NCBI GenBank assembly: GCA_015680685.1
Contig: MNCI01030879.1
Span: 92,965 to 156,964, forward strand
Reading direction: 5' to 3'
Source of the DNA: Gnetum montanum
Taxonomy: Eukaryota; Streptophyta; Gnetopsida; Gnetales; Gnetaceae
Length of the DNA stretch: 64,000 nucleotides
Below are positions 34,325 through 44,339 of the stretch, one piece after another. Position numbers and translations under genes: made by a program. Under the pieces are notes generated by a model, which saw only the letters and a program-made list of their open reading frames with translations, was not told the DNA's origin and made no database searches. Numbering within the stretch: position 1 is the first letter of the stretch; every line of letters begins with the position of its first letter.

Positions 34325-35110
34325 TGATGAGTCGCGATATCGCATCTGCCATGCAATATCACGTCTTGCCTCATCTTCTATAAATAAGAGGTGGTGACCT
34401 TTGTTTCAAGGAGTAAGACTTAGACCCTTAGCCAAACTCTTGTAGTTTTATTAGTCCAGAGTTAGAATAATTTTTGTGTGCCCGCAATAGGAGTCATAGA
34501 GTGAACAGATCTTTATTCGAGCAATTTGTACCTGAGTACACATTTGTGTATGGCAATAAAGACGAACTTTATGATAAACCTTGCAACATACAGATTAAGC
34601 TAATTAGTAATTAATTATTATTGAATGTTTAATTCTTTCCTAGTTAATTAATCTCTCTCTCAACCTTCGACTCTCTTAGTTAATTACACTTAGTACGATT
34701 GCTTCGAGCATGCGTGTAGCGCTTGGTAATCTAGTAGTGATTAACGTTTTGTAATCCCAATAGTGTTGCACTGGTTCAAGATGTGTATAGCAAGTGGGAA
34801 TGGATACCAGTGTTAGGAACATTTAGAACTTAGTTAATGAATAGTTAATGTAAGTTAGTCACTTAGTTCTCTCTCCCTCTCCTTTATTAGCAGAAGACAT
34901 CGAAAAGGTAAAAGCTATAAAAATCACATACCTCAAGCTTACTTAACCATACAACCATGACAATACAAGTAAGTTTGGAAAGATAATGATTGATTAACCT
35001 TGAGTGATCTATTAAGGCGTGTAAGCATTTAGTCCTTGGAGTTCGACCGGATTGCGTGTGAAACGCTCATATTCGTATGGTTGAGTGTAGGGGTACCTTG
35101 CCACTCATCA
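34325..35110 (+). repeat. Element D 5' LTR (786 bp)
   Basis: TGATGAGT...ACTCATCA. The short U3 has one CGCGATATCGCAT word and one CAATATCACG. TATAAATA is at 34379-34386 and AATAAAG near 34554. Confidence 0.94.
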
Positions 35111-35111
35111 T

Positions 35112-35129
35112 TGGCACCGTTGCCAGGGA
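35112..35129 (+). other. Element D primer-binding site
   Basis: TGGCACCGTTGCCAGGGA, two bases different from the tRNA-Asp-complementary Athila-type site. Confidence 0.9.
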
Positions 35130-35254
35130 CTTAGTTGTTTGTGCGCTACATAGAACATAGGAAATCATCCATATCATTGGAACGTTAGAACAAACCCTTA
35201 GGGTTAATCAAAGAAGGACAAGACAATGATACATTGCACACTAAACAAGACAAG

Positions 35255-37780
35255 ATGTCTTCTTCTTTGCATAAGAGCACTTCATTGCCTAGGACTAACA
35301 CAAGAGGTAGTCGGCGGCATAATACACATAACCAGAATCTGCCAATTCCTCAATAGTTTCATGTGGTATATACTCATCATGATGAGTATGTACCCGATTT
35401 CACCTTTATTCTCCACCAAGATGAACAACTGCGTTGGAGAGACTTGGAGGGTAACATAGTGTTGCCTCCAAACCGATCAGTCCCCAACATGCTCCGTCGT
35501 GCTCTCACATGAATAGGCATGCCACTTTTATATGTGGAATATGTTGCATGTGATCATAACACAAGGGACTATCATCCCATATAAGCACAACGTTAAAGGG
35601 ACTTGCGATAGGAGAGATACCACACATCCTTGAAGGGTAGATGGCCCCATAACACTCTGCATGTCTTGAGTGAAATTGAGGGTGGTGAACCTACTTCAAT
35701 AGGTTCCCCACCAAACGATGTTCCCCCTCCTAACGATGGTTAGGAGGTGGTGTATCAAAACCTCCACTTCGCAATTCACAACCCTAGTTCTGATATCCAC
35801 GAACACAAAGTGTTCAATGAGGGAACACGAACACACGATAAGGGTGGACATTTTGATCGTGATCATGATCAAGGTTGAGACCACCGAAGAGAAGGTAGAA
35901 AACATTATCATGGTGATGGTTCTCCTTCTTCTTCACCTTCATCGTCACCTTCACCCTCTCCTTCAGTGTTCGGATGTAGTCATAAGGAAATCAATTGTGA
36001 GGATAAAGGAAAACAAAGTGAAAAACATTGATGAGACAGTTGAGAACGAGGATAAGGGCACTATAAGGAATCAAGGCATAAAAGAAGGGAGAGTAGGGAA
36101 CTGCATAAACACCATAGACGCTATGAACGAGATGACCACAAAGAACCCCTACTCATAACTAGAAGCATGCTAGATATAACAGAGGCCGTAAGAGTTCCAA
36201 CAAGGCACCAAAAGGATAGTAGGATTAAGAGGTTAGACATGAACAACATCCCACGATTTGAAGGGGGATACAACACTGATCCTCAAAATCATTTACAAGT
36301 ATTCCATGATGCATGTGCCTTGAAAAATATAGAAAATGAATGGCAAAAACTAAAGTTGTTCCCAAGGACACTAGTGAAAGAAGCTGAAAGCTGGTACTGG
36401 TCCTTAGAACCAGAATCCATTCGGAGGTGGAGTACAATGTTAGAACTATTCAATGATAAGTACCAAATGTAATCTCAAGTGTCTAACTTGTGGAAGCAAA
36501 TCCAAGAATGGAAGCAAGGAAATCATGAACCCTTGGATGCTGCCATGGGTTTCTATTACGCACTGTTACATCGTTGCCCTAGCTATGGTTATTCATAGTG
36601 GGATCAACTACGCAATCTTGTGGATGGAATTAGGCATGAAACAAGAAGAACCCTTGGAACGTATGCCCAAGGAAGATTATCAAAGCTTAGGTCTCATCAA
36701 ATTCATAGATTGCTAGAGCAAGTAGCCAAAGAAGAAGGTGAGCTACGAAAGAGAGAAAGTGCATAAGAGTACAATTGAGATCCTTCCCTCTGAAAAAGGG
36801 AAGTGAGATTCTATGAGGAGGAAGAAGAGTCACCACTCGAAGAGATGGTGAATAGGAAAACTTTGCTGCTCCAAAAGTTAACAACAGAAGTATCGGCAAA
36901 GGTAGATCAAATGTGGGACTTCTTAGATAGTAGGTTCGAAAATGTTTTTAAAATTGTAGAGGAGTCTAGGAAGTGAGGTAGTGACCATGAGAAAAAGAAA
37001 AAGAGAGAAGTGGAAAATGCATGTAACAAGGGTAAGGGAAAAATAGCCATCACTGAAGAGGTTGTGGATTCAAACACGGACAATGACGATAGATGTGAGA
37101 TATGCAAATACAACCATCCTAAGGGATGTTGCCCAGTAATCTCACATTTACAAGAGTCTGGGGTGTATGCACTTAACCCACGACTTAATAAATGGCAAGC
37201 ACTCTGAAGGTTACCTTATCCCCAAGGTAACCCAAGGTAGTTCCACAAACCTTCAACATATTATCCAAGTGGAACTCCACCACAACCTGTTGAGCAATAT
37301 CAACAGTGGCAATACCCACAGTCATGGGGGATGCCATGACTAAGGCAACAATACCCCTACCAGAAACTAGACCCATATGGCTACTACGTGCAGCATCCAA
37401 TCTCTCCACATGACTCTATTAGTCAAGTTACACCACAACATCACTACCAAGCTTGGGAGTATTATAGAACTCCTTCTCCTAGGGGAGATAACCCACAAAC
37501 ATGCCATCCTTCAAATCCATCCGCAACTCTGACACCTATAACTCCATTACCACTTGCTCCAGCAATGCAAGGGGAACTCCCTACTCAACTATAATAATGC
37601 AATGCCACGAGGGCTATGAATCTTCAACCTGCTGTTGGTGTTAACAACTGCATGAAGAAAAGACCTTTCTTTAGAACCAGTAGTTTAACCAAGCTCTCAC
37701 AACCACAAGCGGTTGAACCTCTGAATGCCTCCCCATCAAATAAGGCTTCAGAGCTCCCTTCAAACCAAACACCGAGCTCA
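35255..37780 (+). pseudogene. Element D gag
   Basis: ATG 35255, chosen because the following MSSSLHKSTSLPRTNTRG and DEYVPDFTFILHQDEQLRW align with the starts of B and F. The gag core is at 36239-36720 (MNNIPRFEGGYNTDPQ, QKLKLFPRTLVKEAESWYW, WSTMLELFNDKYQM). A basic region follows at 36980-37040. The Cys/His motif CEICKYNHPKGCC is at about 37094-37132, then a Tyr/Pro/Gln-rich tract (37230-37590). Several stops break it. Gag and pol are in the same frame, as in other Athila-type elements, so one polyprotein is expected. It forms the RNA-containing particle. Confidence 0.88.
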
Positions 37781-38770
37781 ACGCATATGGTTATGTTAAC
37801 ACATGCCGTTACTGACTGGATTAAGGTTGGCCACCTTCCCAAGAAATTCTCTAATCCTGGAAGCCCTCTAATATATCTCCAAATCATTAGGAATGAGCCA
37901 TGCAAAGCTCTTCTAGACTCAGGTTTCGGAGTCAACCTAATATCACAAGAGATGTATAAAGCTTGGAACTTGCCTTCATTAAGGAAGAGCAATATTCTTC
38001 TAGAGCTGGCCGACCAGTCCACCACTGTTCCCTTGGGATTGGTGGAGGATATCATTACCACTCTGTGTGGGTGGTCATACCCAGTTGATTTCCTAGTGAT
38101 ACAAGTGAACAACGGTAAAGGGGACTTCCCAATAATAATGGGAAGGGCATGGCTAAGTACTATAGATGCACGCTTAGGAATCCACAATGTTTCCTTGGAA
38201 ATATCCAAGAAGAACACTTTTGGAAAGATTGAGAAGAAGAAGGTTCGATGCATCGCATATAGTAAAACAAGGTGCAATTGCATGCAGAGATCATGGGTTG
38301 TACAAAGTTTAGTATTGCCTGCATGCAACCGGTGTGCACAAGACATGAATATACAAAAGTGCCTATATGCAGTAGCCACACAATAAGAAGACACCCAGTG
38401 GTTGATGGCTGATCAAGGGAGCAACTCACTAACGTACATGGAACCAATTGAGGGAGTAACTAGTGCTTACATTGAAAGCATAGATACAGTAGAGCAAGTC
38501 TGCTGCCAACTTCCAAGCCTTAACCTTGAAAACATCAACTGGGGAAAGTTGGAAATTCCTGAAAAATTTAAATAAGAGCCCCTAGATTTGAAACCATTGC
38601 CCACCGGTTTGGAATATATGACCCTTGAAAATGGAAAACCGGTAATCATCAACGTAAGACTTGCTTCCAAACAAAAAGAAAGACTGCTGAAAGTAATAAA
38701 CAAGTGGTCAAAAGCCTTTGCCTAGTCATATCCTGAGTTAACTAGAATAGATCCTAGGATATGCTAGCAT
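37781..38770 (+). pseudogene. Element D protease and linker
   Basis: Aspartic protease that would cut the Gag-Pol polyprotein. It is open from 37616 to 38386 (256 codons). The catalytic DSG is at 37916-37924 in KALLDSGFGVNLISQEMYK. The flap and second half follow: LELADQSTTVPLGLVEDI, DFPIIMGRAWLSTIDARLG. A Cys-containing tail comes next (CNRCAQDMNIQKC), then a linker with stops (after VATQ and in EKFK) to SYPEL before RT. The DSG is complete here, unlike the DLG of element B. Confidence 0.88.
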
Positions 38771-39590
38771 AGGATTTACGTTGACCCCTCCTTGAAACCT
38801 AAAAAACAATTACAGAGGCGATTGAACCCAAAATTGAAGCAAGTAGTGAAAGAAGAAATAGAACAGCTTCTTAAGGCTGGGTTCATATATCCCATTGCTG
38901 ATAGCAAATGGGTTAGCCCTCTAGTGATCATGCCTAAAAAGGGAGGAAAATGGAGGGTGTGCATAGATTTTAGGCTGCTGAACATGGCAACATTTAAGGA
39001 TCACTTTCTGCTACCATTTGTTAACCAAGTCTTAGACACCATAGCAGGGCATCGCTATTACAGTTTTCTGGATGGCTATAGTGGATACAACCAAATACAA
39101 ATAGCCCCAGAAGACCAAGCACAGACAAAGTTCACTAGTCCTTGGGGAATGTTTGCATATAAACAAATGCTGTTTGGCTTGTACAATGCTCCTGCCACAT
39201 TTCAATGCCTAGTTCTAAGAATATTCCAACAGCAGATAGGGAATGAAGTAGAAGTCTTTATGGATGACTTCTCCACCTATGAAACAAGTTTTGATCAAGT
39301 CTTGGACCGATTAGAGCAAGTGCTAAAAAGATGCGTAGAAACTAATTTAAGGCTCAATTGGTAGAAAAGCCATTTAATGGTCCAAGAGGGCGTAGTACTT
39401 GGGCATAATATTTCACACGCAGGAATAGAGGTAGACCCAGACAAAATTAGGATCATCCAAGGAATCACTCGGCAACCAGAAACTTTCAAAGACATTTGGT
39501 CATTCCTTGGACACACTGGCTACTATAGGAGATTCATTGAGAACTTCTCCAAGATTGCCAAACCATTAGTAGAGTTAACAAAGAAGGACG
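38771..39590 (+). pseudogene. Element D reverse transcriptase
   Basis: 190 open codons (38792-39364) read RRLNPKLKQVVKEEIEQLL, then WVSPLVIMPKKGGKWRVCID, YYSFLDGYSGYNQIQIAPED, FGLYNAPATFQ and VFMDDFS, with the catalytic Asp pair at 39263-39268. A TAG at 39362-39364 falls between NW and KSHLMV and is shared with E and F. The connection continues past it: VLGHNIS, FLGHTGYYRRFI (39500-39540). All metal-binding residues that can be read are present. It would copy the RNA into cDNA. The text is nearest to Athila RT by memory; no alignment was run. Confidence 0.92.
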
Positions 39591-40060
39591 TATCATTTGA
39601 GTGGACCAGGGAATGTGAACGAGCATTCCAAACTTTGAAACAAAAGCTTGTAGAAACTCCCATTCTACAAGCTCTTAACTGGTCTAGACCATTCCATATA
39701 ATGACTGATGTGTCCAATTATGCTTTAGGAGCCATACTTACACAGTTAGATGACCAAAAACGTCCTTACTACATCCACTGTGCAAGTAGGAGTATCGCCG
39801 GTGCACAACTTAACTACATAACTACAGAGAAAGAGTTAATGGCTGTAGTGTTTGCACTAGATAAGTTTAGGCACTATGTGTTAGGTTACAAAGTGTTCAT
39901 CCACATGGATCATAGTGCAATCCAGTTCCTCATGAACAAGCCAATGGTTAGCCCTTGTATTATACGATGGCTAGTAATCCTATAGGAGTTCAATCTAACG
40001 ATGATCTATTGAAAAGGCACTGAGAGCGTAGTTGTAGATCATTTATCTTGGTTGTGCTGG
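39591..40060 (+). pseudogene. Element D RNase H
   Basis: Follows RT in the same frame: FEWTRECERAFQTLKQKL, PFHIMTDVSNYALGAILTQ (first catalytic Asp near 39704), YITTEKELMAVVFALDKFRH (Glu) and KVFIHMDHSAIQFLMNK (Asp near 39905). It ends with VVVDHLSWLCW near 40030. Stops at about 39983 and 40010 break it. It degrades the RNA strand during cDNA synthesis. No second, archaeal-type RNase H is present, which separates this family from Tat elements. Confidence 0.88.
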
Positions 40061-41376
40061 GACAAAAAAGAGGATGAATATGTGATGACTGATCATTTTC
40101 TTGATGAAGCCCTCTTTTCCGATGTAGTGAATAACCAACCCACGAAGACGAACTGGTATAGTAGCATTCTCACCTATCTCCTTACCCAACAAACACCATA
40201 GGAGCTAGACTTTAGGAAGAAACAAAAGTTTCTTCACAGAGCCAAGTACTTCATGGAGATCAATGGACAACTTTACAAAGTGTGTCCTAATGGCTTGGTT
40301 CGATGGTGCGTGCCCAAGGTAGACCAACTGAGAGTTCTCCAAGACGCTCATGAGGGCCCTTGTGGGGATCACTATGCAGAGAGATGAACAATTATTAAGA
40401 TTCTACTTGTAGGATATTATTGGCTAACATTATTTTGGGATGCCCATCAATTTTTCCAATCTTGTGAGCATTGTCAACGTGATGGGGGAATGATTGCTAG
40501 AATGGAGGATCCGCAACAATGGATTCAACTGTTAGAACCCTTCGACATTTGGGGAATAGACTTTATGGGGCCCATTACACCAATGTCCAATGGAAAAGCT
40601 TACATTATAGTTATCATAGACTATTTAACGAAATGGGCTGAAATAGCTACTGTTACAGAATACACATCATCTACAGCTACACAATTTTTGCAACAACAAA
40701 TCATAAATAGGTTTGGTATGCCACGTGCACTTATTTCAGATAACGAAACACATTTCAGAAGTGAAAATTTTCAGAAGTTAATGCAACACTTAGGGGTTGA
40801 ACATAAATTGACTACACCTTATAACCCCAAGCTAACGGATAAGCTAAGGTCACCAACAGGGAGATCATTAAAATATTGACAAGGACAATTAGCAAGTATA
40901 GGCGAGATTGGAGCACTAAACTGAATGATGCTCTTTGGGCATATTGCTCCACTTGGAAACTCCCTATAGGCTACTCTCCCTATGAGTTAGTGTACGGAAA
41001 GCTTCCAATGCTTCCAATTCAAACCGTACTTCGTACACTATTAATGGCTTGAGACCTCCACCTCGATCTTGATCTAGCACAAGAACAAAAGTTGGCAACT
41101 TTAAACGTGCTAGACGAAAACCAATTGGCTGCCCTATCATCAAATGAGTTGCACAAGGCATATAGCAAGCAACGTCATGACCTGAAGATTCAAAAGGTTA
41201 AGTATCAACTAGGAGATAAGGTTCTCTGCTGGAACCTCACACATGTGTCACAACGCACAAAATTTCAAATACTTTGGGAAGGACCTTACATTATTCATAC
41301 AACCTTTTCTTCGGGGGCCATGACCATATACAAACCTGAGAGCCCTGATAAGAGATTGTTAGTCAATGTGCAATAG
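40061..41376 (+). pseudogene. Element D integrase
   Basis: The N-terminal HHCC zinc domain is at 40349-40480 (HEGPCGDH...SCEHCQRD). The core has WGIDFMGPI (first Asp, about 40555) and ALISDNETHF (second Asp, about 40737). A one-base loss near 40845 shifts the frame just at the catalytic Glu region. Text then continues in another frame: VTNREIIKILTRT, LWAYCSTWKLPIGYSPYELV, and the C-terminal domain LGDKVLCWNLTHVSQRTKFQ and ILWEGPYII (open 41092-41376). No chromodomain is seen, as expected outside chromoviruses. Stops in the zinc domain (TGA near 40386) add damage. Confidence 0.88.
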
Positions 41377-42912
41377 ACCAAACCTTTCCATGAATTTAGA
41401 ATGGTTAGTGCACATAATACCTTTGAGAAGAAACGACCCTGATCGCTATTTTGGATCTCCTCCATCCAACTCAGTCATGGGGGAGCTGGCCACCTCTACT
41501 AACCAATTGAGGCCCTCAGTTCCTTTTTAAGTTTTTGTTTTACAAATTTCTTTAAATTTTCTTGTTTTTGTTTTGCAACATCGTTTATACTTTTTCATTT
41601 CTTTGTGTGGTTGTTTGTTTTATTAGGTTCATCACCTAATAAGTGCTCTTGATGGTAGTATGAATTGTATTCTATTGATTTTTAATGTTTGGTTTTTACC
41701 TTGGAGTTATAATGTTGATACTAAGGTATGGTTCTTTTGATATAACATGCAATGAGTCCACGTCATCCATGCATTTATAAATTTTTATGGTCTCTCTTGG
41801 CTTGGAATTGTACAGTCCATTTCTTCATAATAAAACTATTAATGAATTGGTGACTGGGCATTTCTCAAACTGAGGAAGGACTCAAGGACTAAAAAGGGTG
41901 TGACTTCAAGGGGATTTGATGCATTTGTTTTGGCCATTCTCTTGGGTGCTTGGATGTTTTCTTCTTGAGTTTTCCTTACCATTCTGACATTGCTCCATTC
42001 TCGGGAAGCTAAGCTAATAAAAATAAGTCTTTGCATGGTGTGGTTCTCACGTAAAAAAAATAGTGAGAATTTAAAGCACATGCCTTAGAAAAAATAATCA
42101 TCTGGGCTACAAGCACTAGTTATGGAACTAAACAAACATGTTCCCTCTAACTAAGGCCCTTTCTGGCTTCCTACTTTTCCCTTTCTCGTTTCCTCAGAAT
42201 GGTGGTGACTCTTTGGCAGAAGCATTCTTGTCACTTCAAATGGATGGATTGGCCAAGTGTATTAATGCAAAGTCATTGGATGTGGATTGTTTGAGGCTGG
42301 ATTTGGAATGAGATCTACTAAGTCACATTAACCATAAATACACAAGGGGCTATACACCACCTTGTTCTTGGGACTCCATTCCATTCTCTTCTTTCCATCA
42401 TTCTTTCTCCATTTTCCACCTCATTGCCAGTTGTATCAGTAGTCTATATTTTGGTTGATGCATTGTTTTTTCCTTGGTGAATTCTTGGGGTTAAGTCTTT
42501 AACTCTTGCTCCTAAATGACATTTCCAGAGCCTATGGACTCTTTGAATGTGGGTTTGTTAGGGCATCAATGACATGAGCCTGCTTTGGGGAGGACCCATT
42601 GGGATTCCTATTTGGTGCATCAATTAACTTCTTTCCCTTAAACATTTCCACAATCAACATTTGTTTTATTCATTCCCACTTTTAACATCCATTTTATCGA
42701 CATCGCCGTTATTTATTTTTCTCCATCTTTCTTATTCCTTATCATTTTCCATTCTATCGCTACTGGAGGATCGCTCTTAGTCATGGGGGACTAGGTCTAA
42801 TTTTTTCAATTTTCTCCTAACCCCTATTCCTTAGGTAGTCACCAATGTTATATCCCTAGAATCCGTATCAGCCATATCACAACTCAACCAATGGACCTTC
42901 CACCAAAGCAAG
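41377..42912 (+). other. Element D 3' noncoding region
   Basis: No gene. It contains CAGTCATGGGGGAG just after pol, GGGTGTGACTTCAAGGGGAT (41896-41915), CTTTGCATGGTGTGGTTCTC (42031 on), AAAGCACATGCCTTAGA and TGCTTTGGGGAGGACCCA (42581-42598). The blocks stand in the same order in B, F and G. Confidence 0.72.
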
Positions 42913-42972
42913 GTATCAACTATATTATGATTTACTTATCCTTGCTCATATGTGACTGTGTTGTGTGTGTAG
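42913..42972 (+). other. Element D putative 60-bp mini-intron
   Basis: Donor CAAG|GTATCAAC and acceptor TGTGTGTGTAG|ATGG. It has the same length as in B and G and again abuts an ATG, although the long aORF is absent here. Confidence 0.58.
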
Positions 42973-43342
42973 ATGGAAATCATACAGCAATGGACTAGAC
43001 TTGGAGGAAACAATCAGGATGGACTGATGCTGGAACAGTTGTGCAAGGAACAAGATTGATGGTGCACTCATGGATGGACAATGAAAGGCGCAATCCTGGC
43101 ATCAGCAGCAACACGTCTTCTTCTTTTCTCTCTCTCTCTTCTCTCTCAACTACCAAATAAGGCTGGATGTCATTTGTGTATAGTGTTCATTCTTGAAGTC
43201 AAGAACACTAATATTGTCATGTATTGTAATGATTGATTTGTTCACACGTCATCCCATTCATCATTAGTTGTCATTCAAGTCAATAATCCCATACCTTCCC
43301 AATATTTTGTAAGGAACTCGAGGAAGATTTTTCATTCAGTCA
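42973..43342 (+). other. Element D aORF stub
   Basis: ATGGAAATC starts a short frame that stops after about 25 codons (MEIIQQW...EQD). A CT-rich stretch, TTTCTCTCTCTCTCTTCTC, follows near 43125, then 3' leader text ending CCATACCTTCCCAATATTTTG before the purine tract TGGGGAAA. Element G has the same stub. It looks like the remains of the extra gene after an old internal deletion, since both ends of the cassette are kept. Confidence 0.5.
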
Positions 43343-43350
43343 TGGGGAAA

Positions 43351-43974
43351 TGATGAGCTGCAATATTGTGTACGCGATATCGCATGTGCCACGCGATATC
43401 GCATAAGTGATATTGTGTCCTGCCTCATCTTCTATAAATAAGAGGCAGTGCCCTTTGTTTCAAGGAGTAAGACTTAGACCCTTAGCCAAACTCTTGTAGT
43501 TTTATTAGTCCAGAGTTAGAATAATTTCTGTGTGCCCGTAGTAGGAGTCATAGAGTGAACGGATCTTTATTAGAGCAATTTGTACCTAAGCACACATTTG
43601 TGTACGACAATAAAGATGAACTTTATGATAAACCTTGCAGCATACAGATTAAGATAATTAGTAATTAATTATTGTTGAATGTTTAATGCTTTCCTAGTTA
43701 ATTAATCTCTTTCTCAACCTTCAACTCTCTTAGTTAATTACACTTAGTANNNNNNNNNNNNNNNNNNNNNNNNNNNNNNNNNNNNNNNNNNNNNNNNNNN
43801 NNNNNNNNNNNNNNNNNNNNNNNNNNNNNNNNNNNNNNNNNNNNNNNNNNNNNNNNNNNNNNNNNNNNNNNNNNNNNNNNNNNNNNNNNNNNNNNNNNNN
43901 NNNNNNNNNNNNNNNNNNNNNNNNNNNNNNNNNNNNNNNNNNNNNNNNNTGTAGGGGTACCTCACCACTCATCA
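43351..43974 (+). repeat. Element D 3' LTR with 200-N gap
   Basis: TGATGAGC...ACTCATCA. The U3 has two ACGCGATATCGCAT words where the 5' copy has one, and is 28 bp longer up to the TATAAATA (43433-43440). N run 43750-43949. The matching part of the 5' LTR (34697-35085) is 389 bp, so the 200 N are a placeholder. Confidence 0.92.
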
Positions 43975-43979
43975 ATTTT

Positions 43980-44339
43980 CTTATTCTTAATTAAAAGGGC
44001 ATTTGCAACATAACCATTACATCATTTTTGGGCTACGGGCTTTGAAGATTCCATGATATAGTCTTGATTCTAGGCACTTTTTCTTTTTATTCTTATTACA
44101 CTTTGATGCCTTAATTTTAGTTTCTAGATTTTTCTTTGTAACCAAAATATAAAACAAATTTGCAAGTATGATGAGGTAACTTAATCATTGGGGTGATTCA
44201 ATGTACTAGCAAGATTAAAATGTGAAAATGAACTATGCAATCAATAGGTTTATAAGTGATAAAAATAGAGTTTTGGCTTAATTTGGATAACCAAATGATA
44301 GGGTTGATGACAAAAAAAGTATTTAAAATTTCTTTTAAC
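43980..44339. other. Unassigned flank of element D
   Basis: AT-rich, no ORF. Probably decayed sequence belonging to relic E, whose readable text starts just downstream. Confidence 0.35.

Larger units (their letters stand above)
34325..43974 (+). mobile_element. Element D: Athila-like LTR retrotransposon with full gag-pol
   Basis: LTRs 34325-35110 and 43351-43974 (the latter with a 200-N gap) are flanked by a perfect target duplication ATTTT (34320-34324 and 43975-43979). Gag, protease, RT, RNase H and integrase share one frame from 35255 to about 40845, then one frameshift in integrase. The order with integrase last and the RT text (RRLNPKLKQVV, VFMDDFS) place it in Ty3/gypsy, Athila-like. 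A mini-intron and a stub replace the long aORF. It is the best-preserved pol of the window and the kind of partner the RT-less elements would need. Confidence 0.94.

Noticed and set aside
35718-36158. 146-codon ORF in element D
   Set aside because: Out of frame with Gag, which aligns with B and F through this basic, Ser/Pro-rich stretch.
37624-38394. 256-codon ORF on the minus strand
   Set aside because: It lies antisense to the D protease, whose plus-strand text has clear motifs (DSG, IIMGRAWLS). The minus frame has no recognisable features.
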